34,905 bases of DNA from Paludibacteraceae bacterium. Its GTDB lineage: Bacteria; Bacteroidota; Bacteroidia; Bacteroidales; Paludibacteraceae. The stretch lies in the NCBI GenBank assembly GCA_017541805.1, contig JAFXYK010000056.1:1-34905 (forward strand), read 5' to 3'. Below the pieces are notes generated by a model, which saw nothing but the letters and a program-made list of their open reading frames with translations, was not told the DNA's origin and did no database searches. Position 1 is the first letter of the stretch. Every line of letters starts with the position of its first letter. Both the position numbers and the translations under genes were made by a program. Below are positions 1-8,124 of the stretch, piece after piece.

Positions 1-332
1 CCCAACACGTTGGCGTCGTTGTGCTGACGTGCCAGTTCAGCCAACTTGGTGTCGCAGCAGAGTGCGGCACGGATACCCTGGTGCTTGTTAGCGGTCATGG
101 TGATGCCGTTACCCGTCGAGCAGATCACTACGCCGTAGTCGTACTCGCCCTTCTCCACCGCCTCAGCCAGGGGGTGAGCATAGTCGGGATAGTCGCAACT
201 GTCGGTGCTGTAGCAGCCGAAGTCCTTCACCGTGGCACCGTTGTCTTCCAGGAAGAGCTGTACCTTTTGCTTGAGCGCATAGCCGGCATGGTCGCTGGCA
301 AGCGCAATCTTCATTTCAGAAAAGCTTTTCAT
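1..332 (-). CDS. rpiB: ribose-5-phosphate isomerase B, 5' part only
   Basis: Interconverts ribose 5-phosphate and ribulose 5-phosphate in the non-oxidative pentose phosphate pathway, in the cytoplasm. The visible ~110 residues begin MKSFSEMKIALASDHAGY and include the RpiB/LacAB-type signatures SDHAGY near the N-terminus and CSTGNGITM with the active-site Cys, followed by ANKHQGIRAALC. The gene runs off the left edge, so its C-terminal part (family usually ~145-150 aa) is missing. Two in-frame ATGs are possible, at 332 and 314; most family members start like the second (MKIALASDHAG). It lies 15 nt downstream of marC and is probably co-transcribed with it. Family identity is very clear. Confidence 0.93.
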   Translation of the reverse strand, partial: MKSFSEMKIALASDHAGYALKQKVQLFLEDNGATVKDFGCYSTDSCDYPDYAHPLAEAVEKGEYDYGVVICSTGNGITMTANKHQGIRAALCCDTKLAELARQHNDANVL

Positions 333-347
333 ATCGTTGTTTTGATT

Positions 348-962
348 TTAAAGTATCGTAGCCAGGTTGGCGAACATCAGTTTGCAGGCTATCGCCAGCA
401 CGATGATGCCAAAGAACTTACGGATGATATACAGCGCCGTCTGCCCCAGGTACTGGGTCAACCAGTTGGTGCCTACCAGCACCAGGTACAGCACCAGTAT
501 GCAGAGCGTGAGCGAGATACACAGGCTCGCGATGCTATACTCGGCCGTGATGGCCAGCAGGGCTGTGAACGCACCCGGACCCGCGTACATCGGGAAAGCC
601 AGCGGCACGATCGATCCTGCCCCCGACTCCACGCCCTCCAGCTTGTCGTTCTGGAAGATCGTGATGTCCAGGATCATCTCCAGGGCCATAAGGAAGATCA
701 CAAAACCGCCGGCGATAGCGAAGTACTCGATCTGTACGCCGAATAGTTTCAAGATCCATTCACCTGCAAAGAGGAACGCCATCAGGATAATAAAGCTGGC
801 CAGACTGACGCGCCAAGGGCTGATCTTGATGCCCTTTTTCTCCATGCCGATCGTCACCGGTATATTACCAAACGGATCGATGATAGCGATCAGAAAGATA
901 AAGGAAGACAGTACTTGCCATATATCTACTTGGCCAAAGAAACTCTGAATACTTAATAGCAT
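348..962 (-). CDS. MarC family integral membrane protein
   Basis: A 204-residue, strongly hydrophobic protein with about six predicted membrane segments. It carries the MarC/UPF0056 signatures IDPFGNIPV near residue 28 and a conserved middle segment SIVPLAFPMYAGPGA. Length matches the family (~200 aa). The role of MarC proteins is not settled: an early link to multiple antibiotic resistance was withdrawn, and an amino-acid or metabolite exporter role is only suggested. The ATG at 962 follows a good Bacteroidota promoter at 999-1029. It is the first gene of a marC-rpiB unit; nothing in the sequence links the two functions. Confidence 0.9.
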   Translation of the reverse strand: MLLSIQSFFGQVDIWQVLSSFIFLIAIIDPFGNIPVTIGMEKKGIKISPWRVSLASFIILMAFLFAGEWILKLFGVQIEYFAIAGGFVIFLMALEMILDITIFQNDKLEGVESGAGSIVPLAFPMYAGPGAFTALLAITAEYSIASLCISLTLCILVLYLVLVGTNWLTQYLGQTALYIIRKFFGIIVLAIACKLMFANLATIL

Positions 963-998
963 GACTCGTGTTTTTTACAGATTTTACAGATTAGACTG

Positions 999-1029
999 CA
1001 AAATTACTACAAAAATTTGGAATATGCAA
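999..1029 (-). promoter_or_regulatory. Bacteroidota-type promoter for marC-rpiB
   Basis: On the minus strand TTG (1029-1027), a 20-nt spacer and TAATTTTG (1006-999) match the -33/-7 consensus of the Bacteroidota primary sigma factor. It lies 37 nt upstream of the marC start. Confidence 0.65.
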
Positions 1030-1032
1030 GAT

Positions 1033-1112
1033 TTTTGCCGAAAAAATATCGTCTATGCTCGCATAAGTAGTATTTTTCGGGCAAAAGACATAGACGACGC
1101 TGACTCGTCGTC
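1033..1112. repeat. cluster of interleaved inverted repeats
   Basis: Three dyads lie in 80 nt: 1033-1048 with 1071-1086 (14 of 16 complementary), 1049-1057 with 1089-1097 (9 of 9), and 1093-1099 with 1106-1112 (7 of 7, 6-nt loop). The first two interleave, so they could form alternative or pseudoknot-like RNA structures, or be remnants of mobile DNA. No T-run follows, so a simple terminator is unlikely. Function unknown. Confidence 0.5.
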
Positions 1113-1198
1113 AAGGGGACGTACTGAATTGGGGTGCCTTTGGTTAGCCTCTGCTTATGATGTTCTATGCTCAATGGTCTAGGATTAGTCTGGGGAGA

Positions 1199-1242
1199 CC
1201 CTTACTTGCCCCTTACTTAACCCTTACTTGATTCTTACTCAA
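1199..1242. repeat. 11-nt tandem repeat, 4 units
   Basis: Four consecutive 11-nt units: CCCTTACTTGC, CCCTTACTTAA, CCCTTACTTGA and the diverged TTCTTACTCAA. The period is exact. There is no coding frame around it. Confidence 0.75.
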
Positions 1243-1264
1243 CCAAAGAGGGGATTTTTCATCT

Positions 1265-1313
1265 GACGATATAGGCGAAACTGGCGATATCGCCAAGATC
1301 GTCAATATCGCCA
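1265..1313. repeat. GGCGATAT-type palindromic repeats
   Basis: Contains the perfect 12-nt palindrome GGCGATATCGCC (1283-1294), flanked by related elements (GACGATATAGGCG to the left, GATCGTCAATATCGCC to the right). It may be a protein-binding or repeat-element remnant; no gene is visible. Confidence 0.5.
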
Positions 1314-1383
1314 TGCAAAATTTGAGTCATCTGGTCGGCTGAGCTACTGGATTTACAAGAAACGTTCAAATAAAAGACGATGG

Positions 1384-1450
1384 CAAAGTGGCAAAGTTGA
1401 CAAAACGTCTGTAAATGTGTAAATTACAATAGATCAACTTTGCCACTTTG
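1384..1450. repeat. 17-bp perfect inverted repeat
   Basis: Arms 1384-1400 (CAAAGTGGCAAAGTTGA) and 1434-1450 are exact reverse complements separated by 33 nt. The second arm continues into further ACTTTGTC copies up to 1460, so the arms are themselves built of a short CAAAGTGR-like unit. Could form a long hairpin in RNA. No T-run follows. Confidence 0.7.
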
Positions 1451-1508
1451 TCACTTTGTCATCCAAATTTTGAAAAACGAGCGGAGCTCTCGCTCCTTGC
1501 CGGGGACG

Positions 1509-1583
1509 TCAAAATAGACGTTGCCCCGTGATCGTATAGAGTTGGTTGCCATGCAGGATGAAAAGTTGTCCGTTGAGGAAAAA
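1509..1583 (-). pseudogene. C-terminal remnant of a secreted-protein gene
   Basis: The minus strand from 1583 to a TGA at 1511-1509 reads FFLNGQLFILHGNQLYTITG then QRLF. This has the pattern of the last residues of three intact genes nearby (NGQL, then Y, then TGQ, ending at 2607, 6076 and 8125), so it is most simply the 3' end of another such gene. An in-frame TAA precedes it at 1586-1584 and no start codon is present, so it cannot make a protein on its own. A promoter-like sequence lies immediately upstream (1579-1610), suggesting a deletion that joined a promoter to the gene's end. A hairpin (1501-1510 with 1517-1528) overlaps the stop. Confidence 0.6.
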
Positions 1584-1610
1584 TTACTGCTTTTTTTTGA
1601 CATGCGCAAA
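1579..1610 (-). promoter_or_regulatory. promoter-like sequence, probably decayed
   Basis: Minus strand: TTTG (1610-1607), 20-nt spacer ending AAAAAAAAGCAG, then TAATTTTT (1586-1579). The spacer is nearly the same as in the promoters at 10405, 23698 and 30080, but the last base of the -7 box is T instead of G. No intact gene follows in this direction before marC. Confidence 0.5.
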
Positions 1611-1640
1611 TAAATCGCTATTAAATCACTATTTTCTATA

Positions 1641-2597
1641 TCATTTCATCATTGTGCACATGCATCGTCTGCGTTGGACGGTAGTCTGGCCGGGCCAAAG
1701 AGAGATCGCCACTTTTACCCCTGCTGACCAAGGCCGGACAGCACTGGTCTTATCCGTTCCGACCAAGCCTTGATATTCGCTCATGAAGGTATAGTGATTG
1801 CGCTCGGTAGCAAAACCGATAGGGATATGTTTGCCCGATTTCATCGCTGCAAAATCCATCGGCATCCATTGTACGTATGCTGCCACCACCAGCTGTGCCC
1901 TCTCTCCTAAACGCATGACCATACCTGCTTCCCCGTACGCCGATAGACCCAGCGGTCGGATCCTGGAACCGAACGAAGCCTCATGGCGGGGATAGCTCTC
2001 TGTCTCGAACCGTCCGGGCAGGTCATGGAGCAGCAGTCTCCATTGTTCATACCATCCCGTATGGGTCACTTCGCCTGAGAGGAGGGTATAGGAGGATCGC
2101 AGCGGGACAGAGAGCAAAGCTCCTACTGCCGCATGTAGCCCGTAGCGGGCGTCCGTACTGGCGAAATGGCGGAAACGCAGACCTATCGGTACCTGCAACA
2201 ACCACATCTGCTCACGCTCCTTCCATTCGTTGAAGGATGCCCGGTGGGTGTATTCTTCGCCCATGTAGTCTCGCAGTCGCCCGTCATCGGTACCGGTACG
2301 CCATTCCATCGGTTCGGTCAGCATGGCGGTGGTGGCGATACGCGTGAGCCGGACTCCTGTCTGCAGACCCGCTATCGAAAGGAAGAACCACGTATAGCCT
2401 GCGCCGACAGAGAACGAAGGAGAGACAAACGTCCTTCCGCCGTCTAATTCATAACCCAGGCCGCCTATGCCACCACCGATCTCTATGTCGATATAATGAT
2501 TCGGAGAGAACGCGTTTTGCGACCAGCTCATGCCTCCTCCGGTTCCTAACAACCAGAGAACCAGCGCCCATACCCTATGACTTGCACGAATTTTCAT
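1641..2597 (-). CDS. outer-membrane beta-barrel protein, paralogue of the OmpA barrel
   Basis: A 318-residue secreted protein; residues 1-26 form a signal peptide ending near SWSQ. The rest alternates Gly/aromatic beta-strand stretches typical of an 8-10 strand outer-membrane barrel. It aligns along its length with the N-terminal barrel of the OmpA-like gene at 18144-20042: shared landmarks are TGV followed by LTEPMEW (versus VTEPW), LLQVPIGLRFR (versus MIEVPIALKFR), SAYGEAGMVMRL (versus AAYAEIGMLVRV) and VRPWSAGVKVAI (versus VHPWNVGLKIGV). Unlike that gene it has no OmpA or LysM domain and ends in an odd basic/Cys/Met tail (RRRCMCTMMK). It is last in a four-gene operon, 9 nt after the GLUG/Ig gene. 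Role not known; a partner or anchor for the upstream surface protein is an inference from the repeated gene order. Confidence 0.75.
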   Translation of the reverse strand: MKIRASHRVWALVLWLLGTGGGMSWSQNAFSPNHYIDIEIGGGIGGLGYELDGGRTFVSPSFSVGAGYTWFFLSIAGLQTGVRLTRIATTAMLTEPMEWRTGTDDGRLRDYMGEEYTHRASFNEWKEREQMWLLQVPIGLRFRHFASTDARYGLHAAVGALLSVPLRSSYTLLSGEVTHTGWYEQWRLLLHDLPGRFETESYPRHEASFGSRIRPLGLSAYGEAGMVMRLGERAQLVVAAYVQWMPMDFAAMKSGKHIPIGFATERNHYTFMSEYQGLVGTDKTSAVRPWSAGVKVAISLWPGQTTVQRRRCMCTMMK

Positions 2598-2606
2598 CGG
2601 TTATAC

Positions 2607-5600
2607 TTATTGTATCTTTTGCCCCGTTGCCGTATATCGTTGATCGCCTACCACCAGCACTAATTGCCCGTTCTCGATGATTTTTCTACATGGCCGTTGG
2701 TCGCTTAGCACCTCTTCTTCCCCTTGCGTGGGGTACATCGCGTAGAGACAACTGCGATATACCGTGCCGTCCGGTGTCGTCATCTCCACCTGATAGATCC
2801 CGTCCAACGAAGGGTTCTCATGGAGAAACTGGTCGGTCTTACCGCTCAGCATCACCCCGTCGCGGTACCACTGATACGCTACAAATGTGAGTTCGCCTTC
2901 AGTGTGCATACCACTGTTATCGACATAGACCACGTCCTCTCCTTTGCGCCGTACGTAGCCGTCCAGGTTAATGGTAAAGGTCATCTTCTGCGGCTTCGCC
3001 TGCTTGCATTTCTCCGGCACGTCTTCATCAGTATAAAAGCATATTGTCACCTCCTGCGGTCCCAGGGGTACACGCTTGGGCAGAGGTACTTCTATGACAT
3101 CCTCTTCCGGCAGAAAAGCACCAATGGAATCGCGGAAACCTGCTTCTTTGGAGGCTTGTGGGAAATAGAGGTCGAAGCGTTCCGGCGTACCGCTGACGAC
3201 CGTGTAGGCAATCTTCAGATGGTTCTCCGTCTCGCATACCGACACTTTCGGTACGACCTCCACTGCCGGCACCGGCAGTACCTCACTCACCAGCGTCACG
3301 TCCTTCGGGCAGCCTTCGTGGGTCTCATCAGCGGCTACAAAATGCTCTTCGTCTCTTATAAAACGGAAGGTCTGCGTATGTCCGTCTGCAAACGTATAGG
3401 TGTAGTCGTACGGCAGGTCCCCGGCGCAGATGATAATCCGCTCTGTCTTCTTCTCGGCTCTGCCGAAACGCCATGAGGCTTTGCCCTCCGAGACTTGCCA
3501 TTCGCCTTCGCAGAGGACGTTCTTTACTGCTCTTTGCAAGAAGATACTCATCGGCGCCGTTAGGCGATATTTTTCTAACGGGATAGCGGTGTTCAGTATC
3601 GGCGCGTCTATATGGAGTGTGTCAAACGGCTTCGTGTCCGTACTGCCGCGATAGAGCAGCCAGCAATAGGTGAACACACTGCCCGCGCTACCCTGCGCCG
3701 GCTCCTCTTCGCGGATAAGGGCGGTCACTTCGCTCGGTACGCCGGCATCTGAGTAAACCTGCAGATCAAACGGCTCAATACTGCCGGCGCTATATCCGCC
3801 GTAAACGGTGATCGTAACACTGCCCCTTGAGGTCAGCCAGTCCATCAAGCCCGTATCGTCCTTCACTTGGCGCGTGAAAACATATGTATTGCCCGCATCC
3901 ATCAGTATGTTTCCCAGCGGCAGGAAGGTTGTGTCGCTCTGAGGAATCTCCTCTCCGTTGCATAACCATCGGTAGGAATAAATCCCGTTTCCGCCGGAGA
4001 CGGTGTCAGTCTCATGAATCGTTTCCAGACATTCCGGTGAGCACAGGTTTCGGTTGAAACTCTCGATGGAACCGGGGTTTATTGCTTCAAAAACCACCAC
4101 TACATGCGGGTTTCGGGACTCGGTCATACTGGCCTTGCATGCCTCTTCCCGGACGCTTCGCGTGAAGGTATAAGTGCCGGGTTGGTCAAAGGTGTAGGTC
4201 AGCGAGGGGGTCTCCACTTGTTCTCCATCGATATACAAGGGGTTTCGGGTGTCTTCCGGTACGGGTTTCCAGGTCCGTTCTTCTACCATCCATTCGCTTC
4301 TTTTGAGCATCCATTTATAGTGGAACACCTCTCCTCCTCCTGACGCGTCTTGAATACTCTGTATAGTAGTCGTCATCGGCAGTATGCCGTAGAGCGTGTC
4401 GGGTTGCTCTTTTAGTTCTCCCGGGTCGAACTCTTTTCTCACGGTTAGAAACAACCGCCCTTGCGAGCGGGTCCAATCGGTCTTGCATTGTACGTCATGC
4501 ACGTCGCGGCGGAAGGCATAGTCGCCCGGCACGTCGGTCGGCATTGCCCATGCGTTATAATCCTCTTGACAGAGCCGGATAGTATCCATCGGCAGGTAGG
4601 TCTTGGTGCCGTCTTCCGCGGTGATCACCGTATCGCGGATGAGCTGGTATTGGTAGCTGTACTGCCCGTCCTTCTGCTCGTCGTCTTTGCCGCCTGTGGC
4701 TTCCTTGCCGTTGTTGTTCTTTTCTTTAAACTTTACCTCTTCCTCATTCCAGCAAGCCGTATAAGCCCCGCTCAAGATGCCGGCATCGAAGGCTTCGTAG
4801 CCCTTCACGATGGTATATACCTGCTTCACTGCCGGACCGCAGCTAATGGTCAGGATCACCTCCTGATTGCCGCAGGGACGCTTCACTGCCGCAGACGCGC
4901 CTTGGGGGTTTGCAATATAAATGACATCCGGACTCGGCGAGTACCATTGGCCGGAACCGAAAGCACTGCTGTTCTGTCTCTCCAACCCGATACCGGTACG
5001 GGGGGAGTTTCCGTCAGTCGGAGCGCCAACGCCCTCGGCACGCATGATTGGTACGCTCTCTGCATCCAGTATAACGGTCTTGACCGACATCTCCGAGGCA
5101 ATGTGGTTGGCAAAACAAACCAACTGCGGGTGGCTCTCATACCCTCCGGCAGAGCAACGCCATTCGTTCTCAGGATTCTCATAATAGGGGCTGTTACTCC
5201 CAATGAAATCGGACGATTTGGCTATCGCGTATCGGGTATTATCGGTGAGGATCGGGTCCGAACCTCCGTACCCTGTGGCATACATACGCGTTAACTGCTG
5301 GTCGAAATAAACCATCGTCAAGTTGTCTTCCGGCGCTTCGTTCTTGCCGAATAACGCTCCTACATGGTCGGACCCCTTGCAATAACCCATGCTATAGCAG
5401 TTGTTCAGGACTGCCGAGGCTTTGTTATAGCCCACTAATCCGCCTACATGATTATTGCCGTCGGTGATGATGCCGGCGTTGTATGAGAAGCTGATCCCGC
5501 CGTAGTTAGTACCCACCAGACCACCGATATCATTGCCGTTGTGCGCAATGATCTGCGTCATATTAAAGCAGTGGTGTATCTGCCCGCGGTTCGTTCCTAC

Positions 5601-6065
5601 CAGGCATCCTACGTTACTTGCGCCATCCGTCATGATTTGTCCTTGCGCGATGCCTATATGGTGAACGACCGCCGCGTTTCCGCTTTCGGCTATCAGCCCT
5701 GCGCCGGAGGGGAGGAACGAAGAGAGTATATACAGGTTATAAATCACATGGTTGGCTCCGTCTAACTCGCCCTGAAACGGTCTGGCAGCGCTGCCTATCG
5801 GTTCCCAACTCGGCGGAGTCGCGCTGCTGCCGCCTAAATCAAGGTCTGCAGCCAGACGAACGGTCTTCCCCGCAAAGTCATCCGTACGGCTCGCTGAGGC
5901 TATCCAGGCTAACTCTTCCGCCGTCCGGACAGTGTATGTTTCTCCGTTGAAATTGGGCATTTGTGTACCTCCGCTCCAGGGTGTCAGACTCTGCGCAAAG
6001 GTATGGGTCGCCCCTAATACCATGCTTATCAGCACAGTATTTATCCACATAAATACGCGTGTCAT
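2607..6065 (-). CDS. large GLUG/Ig-like surface protein with short C-terminal tail
   Basis: A 1152-residue secreted protein. Residues 1-24 form a signal peptide (ending TFAQ). Residues ~40-260 hold GLUG-type repeats (GGLVGTN, GGLVGYN, each followed by CYS/CFN turns), as in adhesin-like proteins. From ~427 to ~870 there are four ~100-residue Ig-like units, each starting near a (P/A)GxI/L motif and ending in a YxFxRxVxD..C...W-like strand. A further conserved region (ICAGDLPY, FVAYQWYRDG) follows. The last residues (KIIENGQLVLVVGDQRY then TATGQKIQ) are a short motif rather than a complete T9SS tail. It is paralogous along its length to 20055-23492. A Lys/Asn/Gly-rich insert lies near 440-466. 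It sits 10 nt after the LRR gene and 9 nt before the barrel gene. Probable surface adhesin or structural protein; the ligand cannot be told. Confidence 0.8.
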   Translation of the reverse strand: MTRVFMWINTVLISMVLGATHTFAQSLTPWSGGTQMPNFNGETYTVRTAEELAWIASASRTDDFAGKTVRLAADLDLGGSSATPPSWEPIGSAARPFQGELDGANHVIYNLYILSSFLPSGAGLIAESGNAAVVHHIGIAQGQIMTDGASNVGCLVGTNRGQIHHCFNMTQIIAHNGNDIGGLVGTNYGGISFSYNAGIITDGNNHVGGLVGYNKASAVLNNCYSMGYCKGSDHVGALFGKNEAPEDNLTMVYFDQQLTRMYATGYGGSDPILTDNTRYAIAKSSDFIGSNSPYYENPENEWRCSAGGYESHPQLVCFANHIASEMSVKTVILDAESVPIMRAEGVGAPTDGNSPRTGIGLERQNSSAFGSGQWYSPSPDVIYIANPQGASAAVKRPCGNQEVILTISCGPAVKQVYTIVKGYEAFDAGILSGAYTACWNEEEVKFKEKNNNGKEATGGKDDEQKDGQYSYQYQLIRDTVITAEDGTKTYLPMDTIRLCQEDYNAWAMPTDVPGDYAFRRDVHDVQCKTDWTRSQGRLFLTVRKEFDPGELKEQPDTLYGILPMTTTIQSIQDASGGGEVFHYKWMLKRSEWMVEERTWKPVPEDTRNPLYIDGEQVETPSLTYTFDQPGTYTFTRSVREEACKASMTESRNPHVVVVFEAINPGSIESFNRNLCSPECLETIHETDTVSGGNGIYSYRWLCNGEEIPQSDTTFLPLGNILMDAGNTYVFTRQVKDDTGLMDWLTSRGSVTITVYGGYSAGSIEPFDLQVYSDAGVPSEVTALIREEEPAQGSAGSVFTYCWLLYRGSTDTKPFDTLHIDAPILNTAIPLEKYRLTAPMSIFLQRAVKNVLCEGEWQVSEGKASWRFGRAEKKTERIIICAGDLPYDYTYTFADGHTQTFRFIRDEEHFVAADETHEGCPKDVTLVSEVLPVPAVEVVPKVSVCETENHLKIAYTVVSGTPERFDLYFPQASKEAGFRDSIGAFLPEEDVIEVPLPKRVPLGPQEVTICFYTDEDVPEKCKQAKPQKMTFTINLDGYVRRKGEDVVYVDNSGMHTEGELTFVAYQWYRDGVMLSGKTDQFLHENPSLDGIYQVEMTTPDGTVYRSCLYAMYPTQGEEEVLSDQRPCRKIIENGQLVLVVGDQRYTATGQKIQ

Positions 6066-6075
6066 AAAATCTTAT

Positions 6076-8115
6076 TTACTCGATGCGTTTTCCGGTTATA
6101 TCATAGATACCTTGCGGTGTAAAAAAGAGAAGTCGTCCTTCAATAATGGCTTTTTTCTCTGAGCCCTCCGAATCGGTTTTTTCGATGCCGGTGATTACGC
6201 TTTGTCCATCCGGATCGCCCGGAATAATCGGCGGTGTCGGGATAAGTTCGTTACCGTCGTATTGCAACTCACCCTCGTATCCCAAAGTCGCAAAATCTCC
6301 CACATAGACGTGCAGCGGAGCATCGTTCTCATCCAAGACAGACAATACATACGTGTATCGCGAAGCAGCATCCAGACCGGTGACTTTGAAGGAAAGGGTG
6401 TAAGGCTGACTTTCGTCATTGGTCATTTGTGATTGGTCATTGGTCATTTTTCTGCCGGGCGCAGAGAAAGAGATACCAAGAAGCTGTCCGCGGTTGCCGA
6501 GTGTCAGTTTGCAGAAGACCGCGCCGTCTTTGTAAATATCGATTTGATAACTATGCGCCGCACTGTCCGTCGGCCATGTAAAGTCGGCTGTCGTCTCAGC
6601 AGCATCCACAGTGACGGTACGTTGGATCATCGTCGAATCCGGTACATCCGCCATGCGGAAACGTCCCCAATAAGGGTGCTCGCGATAAAGTTTACGGCTA
6701 TCAGGAAGTACAGAAAGCCAAGCGGAGTCAGGGATGTCAGCGAGCGTTCCTTCCGAAACCATCGGCGGCACCGCTGCCCAAACAGTGATTTTCTTAATGG
6801 CGCTATCCCCTTTGAAGGCATTGTCGCCGATGAGCGTCACGTTCTTGCCGATAGACAAGTATTCAAGCGAAGACCAGTTCTCAAACGCATTATTGCCGAT
6901 AGCGACTACTTTATCGGGAATAAACAATGAATCCGGTAAAACAATTCCCTTGAAAGCACCGCTTCCTATCATACACAGATTTTGCGGTAAAACAATCGAA
7001 TCGAGTTGCGCACAGCCCGCAAAAGAATTATCTCCTATCGCCGTCATACCCTCCGGCAGTGTGACTCTTTCGAGCGCAGTACATCCATTAAAAATTCCGG
7101 AAGAAAGGCTGCTTATAGAGGACGGAATATCTGCTCTTTTGATTGCAAGGCATCCCTGGAAAGCCAATGGATCTATCGTTTCCAAAGTAGAAGGAAGCAC
7201 AATTTCTTCTATTTTAGCGCAACCGGAGAAAGCGCTATTCCCTATTTTTCGTGTCCCTTCGGGCAAAAGAATACGGGTGATAGCTTTCTGATTAACCATG
7301 AAATAGTCAGGAATTTCTTCTACATCCGGACCGAATATAATTTCTTTGTAACTGGTGTACGGATTATAGAGAATATGTCCGTACCCGGTCGTTGATTGAG
7401 TATCCAGTTTGCGGACGTTCCACACAATGGCTTTCAACCTGTTCATAGACGCCCACGAAAGCTGCTCGTTGGAGCGCAAAGTGGCAGGAAAGAAGAGGGT
7501 GTCCGGGAAAGCATGGTAGTAACTGCCTCCCTGCTCGCTCATGCCGTCAAAAGCCAACCTGCCGAGATACTCCAGACTGTCCGACCAACGCAGGTAGTCC
7601 AAGTTATCGCAGTTGAAGAAAGCTTGCCCGCCGATGTACTTAACTCCTTTCCCGCAATCCAGCGAATCTAATGCCTTACACTCGTTGAAAGCACTTGCAC
7701 CAATAGTGTCCACGGAATTAGGTAAAAACATGTGTTTCAATTTACTACAACCAGAGAATGCCGAAGAACCTATCTTCGTCACTCCGTCCGGAATGTTACA
7801 TTCTGTCATCAGAGCAAAATCGCTGAATGCCCCGTTACAAATACTCGTCACTCCTTCGGGCAGAATAACACGCTTTGGACTTTTCGCCTTGTAATTATTG
7901 GAATACTGGGCGGTTTCCACTATGGGCGATTTTTTCCACCAAAGACTGTCCACGGTTTTCTCCAGTTTGCCATAGCCCTCAATGACCATGTCACCGGTTT
8001 CCGTGTCGTACGTCCACGTCAGATGTTCTCCGCACACGCCGTTATAGACTGTTGCGGATAGGCTGCTTGCCATCCAAATCAAGCAAACAAGAATAATAGA
8101 TACTTTCGTTTTCAT
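6076..8115 (-). CDS. BspA-like leucine-rich-repeat secreted protein
   Basis: A 679-residue protein with an N-terminal signal peptide (MKTKVSIILVCLIWMASSLS). Residues ~60-450 are LRR_5/BspA-type repeats with the recurring pattern I(G/D)xxAFxxCxxLxxIxLPxxL. A fibronectin-III-like domain follows at ~500-620 (DSAAHSYQIDIYKDG to DFATLG), then a linker and the short C-terminal motif KKAIIEGRLLFF ... YDITGKRIE. Proteins of this kind in Bacteroidales act at the cell surface in adhesion and co-aggregation, or have unknown ligands. It is paralogous to the gene just upstream (8125-10350). Between residues ~555 and 568 there is an insert, roughly MTNDQSQMTNDESQ, encoded by a heptanucleotide repeat tract (6414-6448) and absent from the paralogue. 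Second gene of the four-gene operon. Confidence 0.82.
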   Translation of the reverse strand: MKTKVSIILVCLIWMASSLSATVYNGVCGEHLTWTYDTETGDMVIEGYGKLEKTVDSLWWKKSPIVETAQYSNNYKAKSPKRVILPEGVTSICNGAFSDFALMTECNIPDGVTKIGSSAFSGCSKLKHMFLPNSVDTIGASAFNECKALDSLDCGKGVKYIGGQAFFNCDNLDYLRWSDSLEYLGRLAFDGMSEQGGSYYHAFPDTLFFPATLRSNEQLSWASMNRLKAIVWNVRKLDTQSTTGYGHILYNPYTSYKEIIFGPDVEEIPDYFMVNQKAITRILLPEGTRKIGNSAFSGCAKIEEIVLPSTLETIDPLAFQGCLAIKRADIPSSISSLSSGIFNGCTALERVTLPEGMTAIGDNSFAGCAQLDSIVLPQNLCMIGSGAFKGIVLPDSLFIPDKVVAIGNNAFENWSSLEYLSIGKNVTLIGDNAFKGDSAIKKITVWAAVPPMVSEGTLADIPDSAWLSVLPDSRKLYREHPYWGRFRMADVPDSTMIQRTVTVDAAETTADFTWPTDSAAHSYQIDIYKDGAVFCKLTLGNRGQLLGISFSAPGRKMTNDQSQMTNDESQPYTLSFKVTGLDAASRYTYVLSVLDENDAPLHVYVGDFATLGYEGELQYDGNELIPTPPIIPGDPDGQSVITGIEKTDSEGSEKKAIIEGRLLFFTPQGIYDITGKRIE
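6414..6448. repeat. heptanucleotide repeat inside a coding sequence
   Basis: Five 7-nt units on the plus strand: CGTCATT, GGTCATT, TGTGATT, GGTCATT, GGTCATT. They lie in frame-compatible form inside the LRR gene 6076-8115 and encode a low-complexity MTND/SQ segment just before the PYTLSF strand of its Fn3-like domain. Confidence 0.8.
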
Positions 8116-8124
8116 GATCGTATA

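Noticed and set aside
1199-1450. CRISPR-like array
   Set aside because: Units are contiguous with no spacers, and the inverted repeats differ in sequence; no cas genes nearby.
1501-1528. Hairpin as transcription terminator
   Set aside because: The stem is good (CGGGG-ACGTC with a 2-nt bulge), but no T-run follows in either direction.
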